A DNA stretch of 13,495 bases from Rickettsiales bacterium (GCA_002717855.1 PBCD01000011.1:4256-17750); one strand, 5' to 3'; counted from the first letter of the stretch, positions 1 through 7,923 are shown. Numbers and translations: made by a program. The notes: a model not told the origin generated them from the sequence alone.

Positions 1-1815
1 TTAAAAAGTGATTTTACAATATTAGATACTGATGATCAGTTACGATTAATAAAACAGGTTCTTAGTTTATTAGATTTAGATTCAAAAAAATATATTCCAA
101 AGAATTATCTTTATTTTATAGATAGTCTTAAAAATCACGGTTACTCTTACAATGAAATCTCGAATCATGAATTTGAAAGCTTTTCAAATGGTAAGTTAAG
201 TCAAATTTACGAGATGTACCAAAATCGTTTAAATGCTTTCAATTCTGTAGATTTTGGGGATTTGATTTTGAGACCAGTAAATATTTTAAGAGAAAATGCC
301 GAGGTATTAGAATTTTACAGGAAGAAATTTAAATATGTACTTGTTGATGAGTATCAAGATACAAATACCGCTCAATATATGTTACTAAGATTAATCACCA
401 ATAAAGAAAATAATATTTGTTGCGTAGGTGATGAGGATCAATCTATTTACGGGTGGAGAGGAGCACAATTAAAAAATATTTTAAATTTTGAAAAAGATTT
501 TCCGAATTCAAAAATTATAAGGTTAGAGCAAAATTACAGATCAACTGGTCATATTCTATCAGCAGCCTCTGAAATTATTTCTGAAAACAAAGAGAGAATA
601 GGTAAAAAGTTATGGACACAAGGTTCTAGTGGTAAAAAGATTAAAATTTTGAATGTTGAAGACGACGAAACTGAAGCTTTTACAATTTCGAAAGAAATTG
701 AAAATTTAATTGATAAAAATTTTAATGCCAGTGATGTTGCTGTCCTCACTAGGGCTACTTTTCAATTTAAAGAAATTGAAGATAGATTTATAAAAGAAAA
801 TATAAAATATAAAGTTATAGGAGGTTTAAAATTTTATGACAGAAAAGAAATCAGAGATTCAATTGCTTATCTAAGATTATTGGTAAATCAAGAGGATAAT
901 CTTGCGTTTGAAAGAATTATAAATGTTCCAAAAAGAGGAATTGGTCTTGCTTTGCTGTCAAAAATTAATCAATATGCTGGTGCTAATAGTATTTCTTCAT
1001 ATAGTTCATTGAAAAAACTTCATGAGGAAGGCAAATTCACCAAAAGTATTAATGTAAAAGTAAAACATTTTTTGAGTATTTTTGAATTACATAAAGATAA
1101 GTTAAATAAATTAAAACACAGAGACGTAGCTGGTTCATTATTAGATGATGTGGGGTATACTGAGATGTTGCAGAACGACAAAACGCCTGAATCAGAGGGA
1201 AGACTTGAAAACATTAAAAAGTTTGTAATTGATATCGAAAGTAGAAGCTCAATAAAAGAGTTCTTGGAAGAGATTAGTTTAGTAATTGATAATTCTAGTG
1301 GTTCTGAGGAATCCTCAAGAGTTTCATTGATGACGTTACATAGTGCTAAAGGATTGGAGTTCAAAATAGTTTTTTTACCTGGATGGGAAGAAAATATATT
1401 TCCAAATCAAAGGAGTGTTGAAGAGAATGGTAATCAGGGTTTAGAGGAAGAAAGAAGGCTTGCATATGTTGGCATAACAAGAGCTAGAGAAATTTTATTT
1501 ATATCTTATGCAAACTTCCGAAAACAATATAATCAAAGTTTATATAGAACAATTCCATCAAGATTTTTAACAGAACTTCCAAAAAAAACTTGTGAAATTC
1601 TTACTGTGAATGATAATAATGCGCACAAAAAAATAAATTACAAGGATCAAAGGTATGAAAATAAAAAGTTTAATATTGGTGATAAGGTGTTTCATGATGA
1701 ATTTGGGCAAGGTTCAGTTCTTGGTATTAATGGTGAAAAGTTACAAGTCAGGTTCGAAAATCAAAATAATGTGGTGAATATATTTAGTGATTTTATCAAA
1801 AAATATGGACAGTAG
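1..1815 (+). CDS. uvrD: UvrD/PcrA-type superfamily 1 DNA helicase, 5' end missing
   Basis: ATP-driven 3'-5' DNA helicase of nucleotide excision and mismatch repair, acting in the cytoplasm. The frame is open from base 1, so the gene continues off the left edge; the ATG at 214 is internal. 604 codons are present. The first residues (ILDTDDQLRLIKQ) align with E. coli UvrD near residue 112, so about 110 residues with the Q motif, Walker A and motif Ia lie outside the window. Visible motifs: II (VDEYQDTN, bases ~343-366), III (GDEDQSIYGWRG, ~427-462), IV (QNYRST), V (TLHSAKGLEF, ~1333-1362) and VI (RRLAYVGITRARE, ~1453-1491). A Tudor-like C-terminal domain (GDKVFHDEFGQGSV, from ~1675) is typical of UvrD/PcrA. 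First visible gene of the + strand operon, overlapping prmA. The D-E and arginine-finger residues are intact. UvrD is preferred to Rep because of the C-terminal domain. Confidence 0.93.
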   Translation, partial: LKSDFTILDTDDQLRLIKQVLSLLDLDSKKYIPKNYLYFIDSLKNHGYSYNEISNHEFESFSNGKLSQIYEMYQNRLNAFNSVDFGDLILRPVNILRENAEVLEFYRKKFKYVLVDEYQDTNTAQYMLLRLITNKENNICCVGDEDQSIYGWRGAQLKNILNFEKDFPNSKIIRLEQNYRSTGHILSAASEIISENKERIGKKLWTQGSSGKKIKILNVEDDETEAFTISKEIENLIDKNFNASDVAVLTRATFQFKEIEDRFIKENIKYKVIGGLKFYDRKEIRDSIAYLRLLVNQEDNLAFERIINVPKRGIGLALLSKINQYAGANSISSYSSLKKLHEEGKFTKSINVKVKHFLSIFELHKDKLNKLKHRDVAGSLLDDVGYTEMLQNDKTPESEGRLENIKKFVIDIESRSSIKEFLEEISLVIDNSSGSEESSRVSLMTLHSAKGLEFKIVFLPGWEENIFPNQRSVEENGNQGLEEERRLAYVGITRAREILFISYANFRKQYNQSLYRTIPSRFLTELPKKTCEILTVNDNNAHKKINYKDQRYENKKFNIGDKVFHDEFGQGSVLGINGEKLQVRFENQNNVVNIFSDFIKKYGQ

Positions 1816-2650
1816 TTTATTAGAATTAAAATTTAAAGTAAGCAAAAAGAATTTAGAAAAAGTTTTAAATTTTATTTCAAATTTTGAAAATATTTCTTGG
1901 TTTAAAGAGAAAAAGAATTGGCAAATTTCTATATTTAATAATAAAAAAGAAGTTTTGGAAAGTTACAGAAAAAGGTTAAAGCAAATTTATAAAATAGATT
2001 CCAATATAAATAAAAATGAAACAAATTGGACTAATTACAATCAAAAAAATGAAAAAATAATTAGAACTGAACTTTTTGAAATTTCGCAAGGTTTAAATAA
2101 ACAATTAAAGAAAAAAAAAAAACATTCACTTTCTATACCAGCATGTAATAGTTTTGGCACTGGGCAACATGAGTCCACACTTTTATCAATTATAGCAATT
2201 GAAAAACTTATTAAAAAAAACAAAAAAATTCATTCTTTTTTTGATCTTGGGACAGGTACAGGTATACTTTCATTTGTTTTCTCAAAATTAACAAAATCTA
2301 GAATATTATCTTGTGATATTGACCCTGCGTCCATTAAAAATTTCAAAGAAAATATGAAAAAAAATAAATTGAGTAACTGTAAAAATTTAAAATGTAACGG
2401 TTTTAGACATAATGAAATAAGAAAAAAATCATTTGAATTGGTAGTATGTAATATTTTATTGAAACAGCTTATAAAAATGGCAAAACAAATTACAAAGAAA
2501 GTACGCTCAGGTGGATATATAATACTGTCTGGAATTCTCAATCATCAGATTAATTTTTTATACAGTATTTATTATTCTTATAATTTTGTTATGATTTTTA
2601 AGTTGTCTTTAAATAATTGGACAGTTATCGTACTTAAAAAAAGGATATAA
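1805..2650 (+). CDS. prmA: Ribosomal protein L11 methyltransferase
   Basis: SAM-dependent enzyme that methylates ribosomal protein L11 (RplK). With the ATG at 1805 it is 281 residues, close to the family's ~290. Residues ~1-75 form a divergent, lysine-rich N-terminal domain, probably the L11-recognition domain. The methyltransferase domain shows the PrmA hallmark SFGTGQHEST (116-125), motif I DLGTGTGIL (147-155), the acidic SAM loop CDIDPASI (170-177), CNILLKQL (215-222, the counterpart of the usual ANIL-x-PL) and the late GGYIILSGIL (236-245). An in-frame GTG at 1787 would add six residues and deepen the overlap with uvrD from 11 to 29 bases. Neither start has a clear Shine-Dalgarno; ATG was chosen as the stronger codon. 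The stop TAA (2648-2650) abuts the peptidase gene. A run of 12 A (2111-2122) encodes the lysine stretch near residue 103. Confidence 0.9.
   Translation: MDSSLLELKFKVSKKNLEKVLNFISNFENISWFKEKKNWQISIFNNKKEVLESYRKRLKQIYKIDSNINKNETNWTNYNQKNEKIIRTELFEISQGLNKQLKKKKKHSLSIPACNSFGTGQHESTLLSIIAIEKLIKKNKKIHSFFDLGTGTGILSFVFSKLTKSRILSCDIDPASIKNFKENMKKNKLSNCKNLKCNGFRHNEIRKKSFELVVCNILLKQLIKMAKQITKKVRSGGYIILSGILNHQINFLYSIYYSYNFVMIFKLSLNNWTVIVLKKRI
2641..2645 (+). promoter_or_regulatory. Shine-Dalgarno AAGGA that places the peptidase start
   Basis: AAGGA sits inside the last codons of prmA and matches the anti-Shine-Dalgarno core. It lies 4 bases before ATT (2650), 7 before ATA (2653) and 10 before ATA (2656). 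No ATG, GTG or TTG is in range. Most genes in this window have no such clear site, which makes this one informative for the non-canonical start. Confidence 0.6.
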
Positions 2651-4425
2651 TTATAATAGAAAAAAGAATAACACAACTAAAAAAGCTATTAAAAAAAGAA
2701 AATTTTGATGGATACGTTTTACCATCTACGGATGAGTATTTAAATGAATATGTGCCAGAATTCAATCAAAGATTAAAGTGGTTAACAAACTTTTCTGGTT
2801 CATCGGGTGTTCTATTTTTAATAAGAAATGAATTACTTTTTTTTACGGATGGCAGATATACATCTCAAGCCAAAAAAGAACTTCCTAAAAACTTTAAAAT
2901 TTTTGATTCATCAAAGGAAAATATTTTTGATTGGATAAAATTAAACTTGGATAAGAAAAAAGTTAGGATTCTCATAGATAGTAAGATTAATGATTATTTC
3001 TTTGTAAATAAATTAGATTTACTCTGCAATTCAATTAAAAATAAACTTGTAATAAGAAATAAAGTTTTGATTGATGATCTATGGAAAAGGAAGATACCAT
3101 TTAAAGAAAATTCTGTTTACCTTTTATCAAGAAAATTTACAGGATTATCTGTTGATGAAAAACTCAATAAAATTAAACTTTCATCGCTTGAGACAGACCT
3201 CATTTTAGTTACATCTCCAGAATCTGTTGCTTGGTTATTAAATTTTAGGGGTTGTGATCTAGATAATACGCCAATCGTATTTAGCAACTTACTAATTAAT
3301 AATAATAATAAAAAGCTTATTTTATTTATTAATGAAAAAAAAGTTCAAAGGCATATAAAAATTAAACTTGAGAAAAACTATAATTTAGAAATTTTTCCTG
3401 AGGATAACCTTAAACAAAGATTAATAAATGAATCAAAAAATAAGACAATTATGTTACCAAAAAATATACCTTATTTTTTTTACAATATATTAAAATCATG
3501 CAAAGCTAGAATTATATGGGGAGAAGATTTATGTTTATCCCATAGATCTATAAAAAATTATACTGAACTCAAAAATATTAAAGAATGTCATATTCATGAT
3601 GCAGTTGCTCTGGTAAGATTTCTTTACTGGTTAGAAAAACAAGATTTTTCAAAAAATATAAACGAAATTAAAGCTTCTAAAAAACTAGAAGAATTAAGAA
3701 AAAAAAATAAAAACTTTATTTCACCAAGTTTTCCCACAATTTCAGCATTTGGTGAAAATGGAGCTATTATACATTATTGTCCACAAGAGAGTAATTCTAA
3801 ACTATTAAAAGAAGGTCAATTATATTTATGTGATTCTGGAGGGCAATACATATATGGGACTACTGATGTAACAAGAACCGTGTTAATAGGAAAAAAAACA
3901 AAATATTTAAAAGAATTTCAAGACAATTACACCAGAGTTTTAATTGGACACATTAATTTAACTTCACTTAAATTTCCCGACGATACTAAAGGCTATCAAA
4001 TTGATGTTATAGCTCGAGTTGCTTTGTGGGAAACTTTTAAAGACTATGCCCATGGAACTGGACATGGTGTTGGTTCTTTCTTAAGTGTTCATGAGGGTCC
4101 TCAAAGTATATCGAGAGGAATCAGTAATACAATTTTGAAGCCCGGTATGATAGTTTCAATAGAACCAGGATATTATAAAGAAAAGAAATATGGGATAAGA
4201 TTGGAAAACTTGGTGGTAATTAAAAAAACAATTCATAATAAATTTCTTATGTTTGAACCTTTAACCATGGTTCCTTTTCAAAAAAAATTAATTAACAAAA
4301 AAATTATGACTTCAAATCACATAACATGGTTAAATTCATATCACAAGTTTGTATATAAAATGTTAAAAAATTTTTTATCAAAAAGTGAACAAAGTTGGCT
4401 TTTGAATCAAACTAAACCAATTTAA
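2650..4425 (+). CDS. Xaa-Pro aminopeptidase (M24B metallopeptidase), apparent ATT/ATA start
   Basis: Cytoplasmic dinuclear-metal peptidase removing N-terminal residues that precede proline, of the long ~600-residue type (human XPNPEP1-like). From ATT at 2650 it has 591 residues. The N-terminal creatinase-like domain begins with a sequence typical of the family (FDGYVLPSTDEYLNEYVPEF, ~19-38, then WLTNFSGSSG). In the C-terminal pita-bread domain all five metal ligands are visible: D395 (CDSGG), D406 (TDVTRT), H472 (GTGHGVG), E505 (SIEPGYY) and E519 (LENLV). Their spacing agrees with human XPNPEP1. H468 and H481 (SVHEGP) match other active-site histidines. The first canonical codon in frame is GTG at 2752, inside the conserved N-terminus, so it cannot be the real start. 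The prmA stop is at 2648-2650, so ATT would form a TAATT junction where TAATG is usual. The start could be ATT (2650) or ATA (2653), or reflect a sequence error. The 3' end overlaps recN convergently. Confidence 0.9.
   Translation: MIIEKRITQLKKLLKKENFDGYVLPSTDEYLNEYVPEFNQRLKWLTNFSGSSGVLFLIRNELLFFTDGRYTSQAKKELPKNFKIFDSSKENIFDWIKLNLDKKKVRILIDSKINDYFFVNKLDLLCNSIKNKLVIRNKVLIDDLWKRKIPFKENSVYLLSRKFTGLSVDEKLNKIKLSSLETDLILVTSPESVAWLLNFRGCDLDNTPIVFSNLLINNNNKKLILFINEKKVQRHIKIKLEKNYNLEIFPEDNLKQRLINESKNKTIMLPKNIPYFFYNILKSCKARIIWGEDLCLSHRSIKNYTELKNIKECHIHDAVALVRFLYWLEKQDFSKNINEIKASKKLEELRKKNKNFISPSFPTISAFGENGAIIHYCPQESNSKLLKEGQLYLCDSGGQYIYGTTDVTRTVLIGKKTKYLKEFQDNYTRVLIGHINLTSLKFPDDTKGYQIDVIARVALWETFKDYAHGTGHGVGSFLSVHEGPQSISRGISNTILKPGMIVSIEPGYYKEKKYGIRLENLVVIKKTIHNKFLMFEPLTMVPFQKKLINKKIMTSNHITWLNSYHKFVYKMLKNFLSKSEQSWLLNQTKPI
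4422..4425. other. Convergent stop-codon overlap (palindromic TTAA)
   Basis: The peptidase stop TAA (4423-4425, + strand) and the recN stop TAA (4424-4422, - strand) are both read from one palindromic TTAA. There is no spacer and no visible hairpin plus T-tract, so each transcript must run antisense into the other gene unless Rho or processing ends it. Confidence 0.85.
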
Positions 4426-6092
4426 ATTATGTTCTCTATTAATTTCTTCGCTGCAGCTACCGCCTCAGTTGTTATTTCCTTTCCTGACAGCATCCTTGCT
4501 ATTTCACGAACTCGTTCATTGCCTTCTAATTTTTTGATCGTTGTGCTAGTTTTAGTATCATCGTTTTTTTTTGATATTTTAAAATGGTCATTTCCAAGTG
4601 ATGCAACTTGCGGTGAATGCGTGACAACCAAAACTTGCTGTTGATTTCCGAGTTTTCTTAATCTTTCACCCACTGCTGAAGCAACTGCTCCACCAATACC
4701 ACTATCTACTTCGTCAAAGACAATAGATGTACTACTCTTATTTGATGTAACTACTTTTATAGCCAATGCAAAACGACATAATTCACCTCCAGACGATATA
4801 CATTTAATTTCATCAAATTTTGAATAGTTGTTAGTTTTTATAAAAAACTTGACTAAATCTTTTCCGTTTTTATTGGGCTTTTCATTTTCTGAAATCATTG
4901 TTTTAAATTTTGAACTTTCTAATCTTAATGATGGTAATTCAGCGTTAATTTTATTATCAACATTTTTAGCATATAATTTTCTTTGCTCGGATAATTCTGA
5001 ACAAGATTCATTATATTCCTTTTCAATACATTTCAAATTTTGATGCTCACTTCTTATTTTAAATTCTAAATCATTATATGATAAGTTAGATAAATTTAAA
5101 CTTTTTAACTTTTCAACTAAGCTTGTTTCAGAACAATTATGTTTTTTTGATAATCTTCGATAGTTATATATTCTCTCTTCTATTTTTTCCAAATCAAATC
5201 TATCATCTACTAGTTCTTCTAAGTAACTGCTAATAATTGAGTTTAGTTCTTGTATATTTATTAAAATTTCGTCAAGAGATTTAGTGGCAGATTTTAATTC
5301 AGGATCTAAATAATCTCTTATTTGCTCTAATAGATTAATATTCTTTGAAATTTTTTCTTCTATACCATTACTTTCGTCTGAAGAGAAATTTTTAAGAACC
5401 ATTTTAAGATTTTCTTTAATTTTTGTTGAATTAACAAGGTTCTTCTTTTTCAAAACTAAAATTTCATATTCTTCTCTGGTTGGATTAAATTGTTTTAGCT
5501 CTTCTAGCTCGTATTCAAGACTTTCCTTATTATTTTTGACATTTTCATATTCTGAAATTAATAAATTTAGTTTTTCTTTTAATTGTGTTAACAACTCCCA
5601 ATTTTTTCGTACATTATTAATATAAGGTTCTAAATTTCCATATTCATCAAGTACATCTATATGAGTGGAGGAGTCTAAAAGTCCTTGTTCAGAAAATTGG
5701 CTTTGAATCTCAATTAAATGAGATCCAATAATTTTTAAGGTATTTAAATTAACTACTTGTTCATTGACGTAGGCTTTACTTTTATTATCTCGTAGCAGGT
5801 GTCTTTTAAGAATTATTTCATCTTCTGGACTCTTTTCTATTCCAAATGACTCTAATAATAGGCTAATTTGAGGATTATCTTCTATAGAAAATACTGCTAC
5901 GATTTCAGTTGTATTTTCGTTATCCTGTCTAAAAGAATAATTAGCTCTATAACCAATTGCTAATCCTAATGAATTTAAGATAATTGACTTACCAGCACCT
6001 GTTTCTCCAGTAAGCACACATAATCCCTTGTCAAAATAAATTTCTAATTTATCAATAAGAACTACATTTTTTATGGACAAATATTTTAACAC
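4422..6092 (-). CDS. recN: DNA repair protein RecN
   Basis: SMC-like ATPase acting on the nucleoid in recombinational double-strand break repair. With the GTG start at 6092 it has 556 residues, the normal RecN length. It begins LKYLSIKNVVLIDKLEI and then Walker A GETGAGKS (29-36). A long helical, Glu/Lys-rich coiled-coil region spans ~160-350. The ABC signature SSGGELCRFALAIK starts at ~433, Walker B is SIVFDEVDSGIGG (D460, E461), and VVTHSPQVASLG follows. An earlier in-frame ATG at 6128 would add 12 unconserved residues and overlap bamD by 29 bases. GTG was chosen because AGGAG (6097-6101) lies four bases upstream and the family normally starts at L-x-x-LSI. It is the last gene of the - strand block. 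ligA, often next in Alphaproteobacteria, is not here. The usual IHGQH-type segment reads IQSQF (129-133). Confidence 0.95.
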   Translation of the reverse strand: MLKYLSIKNVVLIDKLEIYFDKGLCVLTGETGAGKSIILNSLGLAIGYRANYSFRQDNENTTEIVAVFSIEDNPQISLLLESFGIEKSPEDEIILKRHLLRDNKSKAYVNEQVVNLNTLKIIGSHLIEIQSQFSEQGLLDSSTHIDVLDEYGNLEPYINNVRKNWELLTQLKEKLNLLISEYENVKNNKESLEYELEELKQFNPTREEYEILVLKKKNLVNSTKIKENLKMVLKNFSSDESNGIEEKISKNINLLEQIRDYLDPELKSATKSLDEILINIQELNSIISSYLEELVDDRFDLEKIEERIYNYRRLSKKHNCSETSLVEKLKSLNLSNLSYNDLEFKIRSEHQNLKCIEKEYNESCSELSEQRKLYAKNVDNKINAELPSLRLESSKFKTMISENEKPNKNGKDLVKFFIKTNNYSKFDEIKCISSGGELCRFALAIKVVTSNKSSTSIVFDEVDSGIGGAVASAVGERLRKLGNQQQVLVVTHSPQVASLGNDHFKISKKNDDTKTSTTIKKLEGNERVREIARMLSGKEITTEAVAAAKKLIENII

Positions 6093-6096
6093 ATTA

Positions 6097-6101
6097 CTCC
6101 T
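6097..6101 (-). promoter_or_regulatory. Shine-Dalgarno AGGAG for recN, overlapping the bamD stop
   Basis: On the - strand the bamD stop TAG (6102-6100) runs straight into AGGAG, followed by TAAT and the GTG start of recN. The site fixes the GTG start at 6092 and suggests that translation of recN is coupled to termination on bamD. Confidence 0.7.
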
Positions 6102-6927
6102 AAAAGGAATTAAATTCGTTTGGATCAATTATATCTAAATTTAAAGACTTATCCTTTTCATAATCCTTTGAAAGATTTATGGAATGTTTTTTCATTAAAA
6201 TTTGTGCATCAGAATGCCATTGCGTTTTAGAAAAATTATAACCTAAAATTTTCGTAAATCTAATGGCTTGATTTTTTAGACCTAAAGACAAATAGCACTC
6301 AACTAATCTATAAAGTGCTTCAGGAATCTGAGCAGATTTTTTATAATTTTTAATGATATACTTATATCTCAATATTCCTGATAAGAAATTTCCTTTATTC
6401 TGATAGAATTTTCCAATATACATCTCTTTTCCAGAAAGCTGATTATTAAGTAAAATTATATGTTTTTTTGATTTCTGAGAATACTTTGACCTAGGAAATT
6501 TGTTATTTAATTCTATAAAAGAATCAAAAGCATTTTTAGCGTATTTTTGATCTCTTGTAACCTGATTAATTCTTTCTAAATAACAATAACCTTTTAAATA
6601 ATAAGCATAATCCAAGTCAGGATTATTTGGATTAAGATTTATAAATTTACTTAATGTAAAAATCGCTTCATCATATTTATTATTTTTGTAAAGAGCGAAC
6701 CCAGACATTAACTGTCCCTTTGTAGCCCATTTTGAATATGGATGTTGTAAATCAAGTTCAGTGAAAAGTTCGTGTGCTACAAGGTAATTTTTTTTTTTAA
6801 GTGCACTTAAAGCTTCATTATAAAGAACACTGTCACTTCTTAAGGAATAATCAATATTTGCATTATTGTTATCAGACGAACAAGATGAAATAAAAAAGAT
6901 TAATAATAATAAAGGTTTAAATGACAT
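6100..6927 (-). CDS. bamD: Outer-membrane protein assembly lipoprotein BamD (ComL/YfiO)
   Basis: Periplasm-facing lipoprotein of the BAM complex, which with BamA inserts beta-barrel proteins into the outer membrane. 275 residues. The N-terminus is a lipoprotein signal peptide (hydrophobic 5-13, lipobox ISSC) with Cys16 as the predicted lipidated residue. A TPR-rich region follows: YNEALSALKKKNYLVAHELF (36-55), a repeat around 70-100, then the BamD-typical pattern DQKYAKNAFDSFIEL with NKFPRSKY (~126-149). YQNKGNFLSGILRYKYII (~175-192) and IPEALYRLVECYLSLG (~201-216) match the later TPRs. It sits between lpxC and recN, the usual alphaproteobacterial position. No clear Shine-Dalgarno is seen before the ATG. 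A run of 11 A on the coding strand (6788-6798) encodes part of KKKN near residue 45. Confidence 0.9.
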   Translation of the reverse strand: MSFKPLLLLIFFISSCSSDNNNANIDYSLRSDSVLYNEALSALKKKNYLVAHELFTELDLQHPYSKWATKGQLMSGFALYKNNKYDEAIFTLSKFINLNPNNPDLDYAYYLKGYCYLERINQVTRDQKYAKNAFDSFIELNNKFPRSKYSQKSKKHIILLNNQLSGKEMYIGKFYQNKGNFLSGILRYKYIIKNYKKSAQIPEALYRLVECYLSLGLKNQAIRFTKILGYNFSKTQWHSDAQILMKKHSINLSKDYEKDKSLNLDIIDPNEFNSF

Positions 6928-6978
6928 AGAAACTAATAATATCTTTTATCATTTAAAAAAAAATCAAAAAAAAAAAAA
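6928..6978 (-). other. lpxC-bamD spacer with two long T tracts
   Basis: On the coding (-) strand the lpxC stop TAA is followed at once by 13 T (6978-6966), GA and 9 T (6963-6955), then an AT-rich leader to the bamD ATG. A weak stem (CCAG/CTGG, loop AGAAAA) lies about 16 bases before the T run inside lpxC, too far away for a canonical intrinsic terminator. The spacer could attenuate transcription or hold a bamD promoter, but no convincing -35/-10 pair stands out. Confidence 0.4.
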
Positions 6979-7923
6979 TTAGTTTTCAAAGAATTCCCAG
7001 TTTTCTCTGGAAGAAAATATCTTTCTTAAAAGTTTATTGTTTAGATCGTGCCCTGCTTTGTAACTAAAAATAGAGGCTTGTATTTTAAAGCCAGCTAAAG
7101 AAAAGTCACCAATTAAGTCCAACGTTTTATGTCTAACAAATTCATCATTGTATCGCAGCCCATTTTTACTGACAACTTTATCTTTTGAAATAACAATAGC
7201 ATTTTCAAAGTTTCCTCCCAAAGCAAGACCTTTTTTTCTAAGAATTTTGACCTGTTCAAGAAATCCAAATGTTCTGGCATTTGAAATTTGAGAGGAATAA
7301 ATGTCACGATTTAAAATCAGGCTCATCGATTGATGACCGATGATTTTTGAATCAAAGTCAATTTCGCATGTAATAAGTGTTTCATCATGAGGTGACACTC
7401 TAATTACTTTGTCATTCTCAATTACTTCAACCTCTTTAGTAATTTTAATGATTTTTTTTGTGAAATTTTGAGTTTCTGAACCACATGAATTAATCCCGTC
7501 AACAAATTCGGAGGCGGAGCCATCTAGAATTGGAATTTCGTTGCCAGCAATGATTTCAATAATAACATTATCAATTTCAAGTCCATATAAAGAAGAGAGT
7601 AAATGTTCAGTGGTAGAAATTTTAAATCCTGATTGGTTTGATAAAGTTGTGCATAATATTGTTGACGAAACATTGCTATAAGTTCCCAATATATCAGAAA
7701 AAGAGCATGGTCCGTTTTTAATTTTAAACAGATACCCAGTATTTTCTGGTGCTGGATGAAGAACTATTGTCGACTTACAACCAGTATGCAAACCCACACC
7801 AGAAAAAGATATAGTCTTAGAAAGAGTTTTTTGCTTTGAAGCATAACTTATTTTTGGTAATGGAGAAGAAATATTAACTTGATTTATAACTTCAGATTTT
7901 GATTTTGAATCTAAAAAACTCAT
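6979..7923 (-). CDS. lpxC: UDP-3-O-acyl-N-acetylglucosamine deacetylase LpxC
   Basis: Zinc enzyme for the committed, second step of lipid A synthesis, so the cell makes a lipopolysaccharide-type outer membrane. 314 residues. Conserved features: SGVGLHTG (41-48), TTEHLLSSLYGLEIDN (104-119) with catalytic E106 and zinc ligand H107, EIPILDGSASEFV (129-141), ARTFGFL (216-222), RHKTLDLIGD (264-273) with zinc ligands H265 and D269, and KAGHDLNN (289-296) with catalytic-site H292. About 30 residues precede the usual start of the family (E. coli begins near our residue 31). They contain no other start codon and look unstructured, so the extension is probably real. Upstream is ftsA, not the expected ftsZ. 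An ATGATCAT palindrome directly abuts the ATG. Confidence 0.95.
   Translation of the reverse strand: MSFLDSKSKSEVINQVNISSPLPKISYASKQKTLSKTISFSGVGLHTGCKSTIVLHPAPENTGYLFKIKNGPCSFSDILGTYSNVSSTILCTTLSNQSGFKISTTEHLLSSLYGLEIDNVIIEIIAGNEIPILDGSASEFVDGINSCGSETQNFTKKIIKITKEVEVIENDKVIRVSPHDETLITCEIDFDSKIIGHQSMSLILNRDIYSSQISNARTFGFLEQVKILRKKGLALGGNFENAIVISKDKVVSKNGLRYNDEFVRHKTLDLIGDFSLAGFKIQASIFSYKAGHDLNNKLLRKIFSSRENWEFFEN

Noticed and set aside
1020..1364. 114-codon open frame on the - strand inside uvrD
   Set aside because: It is antisense to strongly conserved helicase sequence, resembles no known protein, and has the biased composition expected of a shadow frame in AT-rich DNA. The same applies to the other antisense frames, e.g. 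2230-2541, 8535-8777 and 11280-11588.
2752..2754. GTG as the start of the Xaa-Pro aminopeptidase
   Set aside because: It falls within the conserved NEYVPEF segment and would delete family-typical N-terminal residues; no Shine-Dalgarno precedes it, unlike 2650/2653.
6126..6128. ATG at 6128 as the recN start
   Set aside because: It adds 12 residues not typical of RecN and overlaps bamD by 29 bases; GTG 6092 has a well-placed AGGAG and matches the usual family N-terminus.
6955..7010. Intrinsic terminator after lpxC
   Set aside because: The T tracts are long, but the only stem nearby (CCAG/CTGG) is short, lies inside lpxC and is about 16 bases from the T run.
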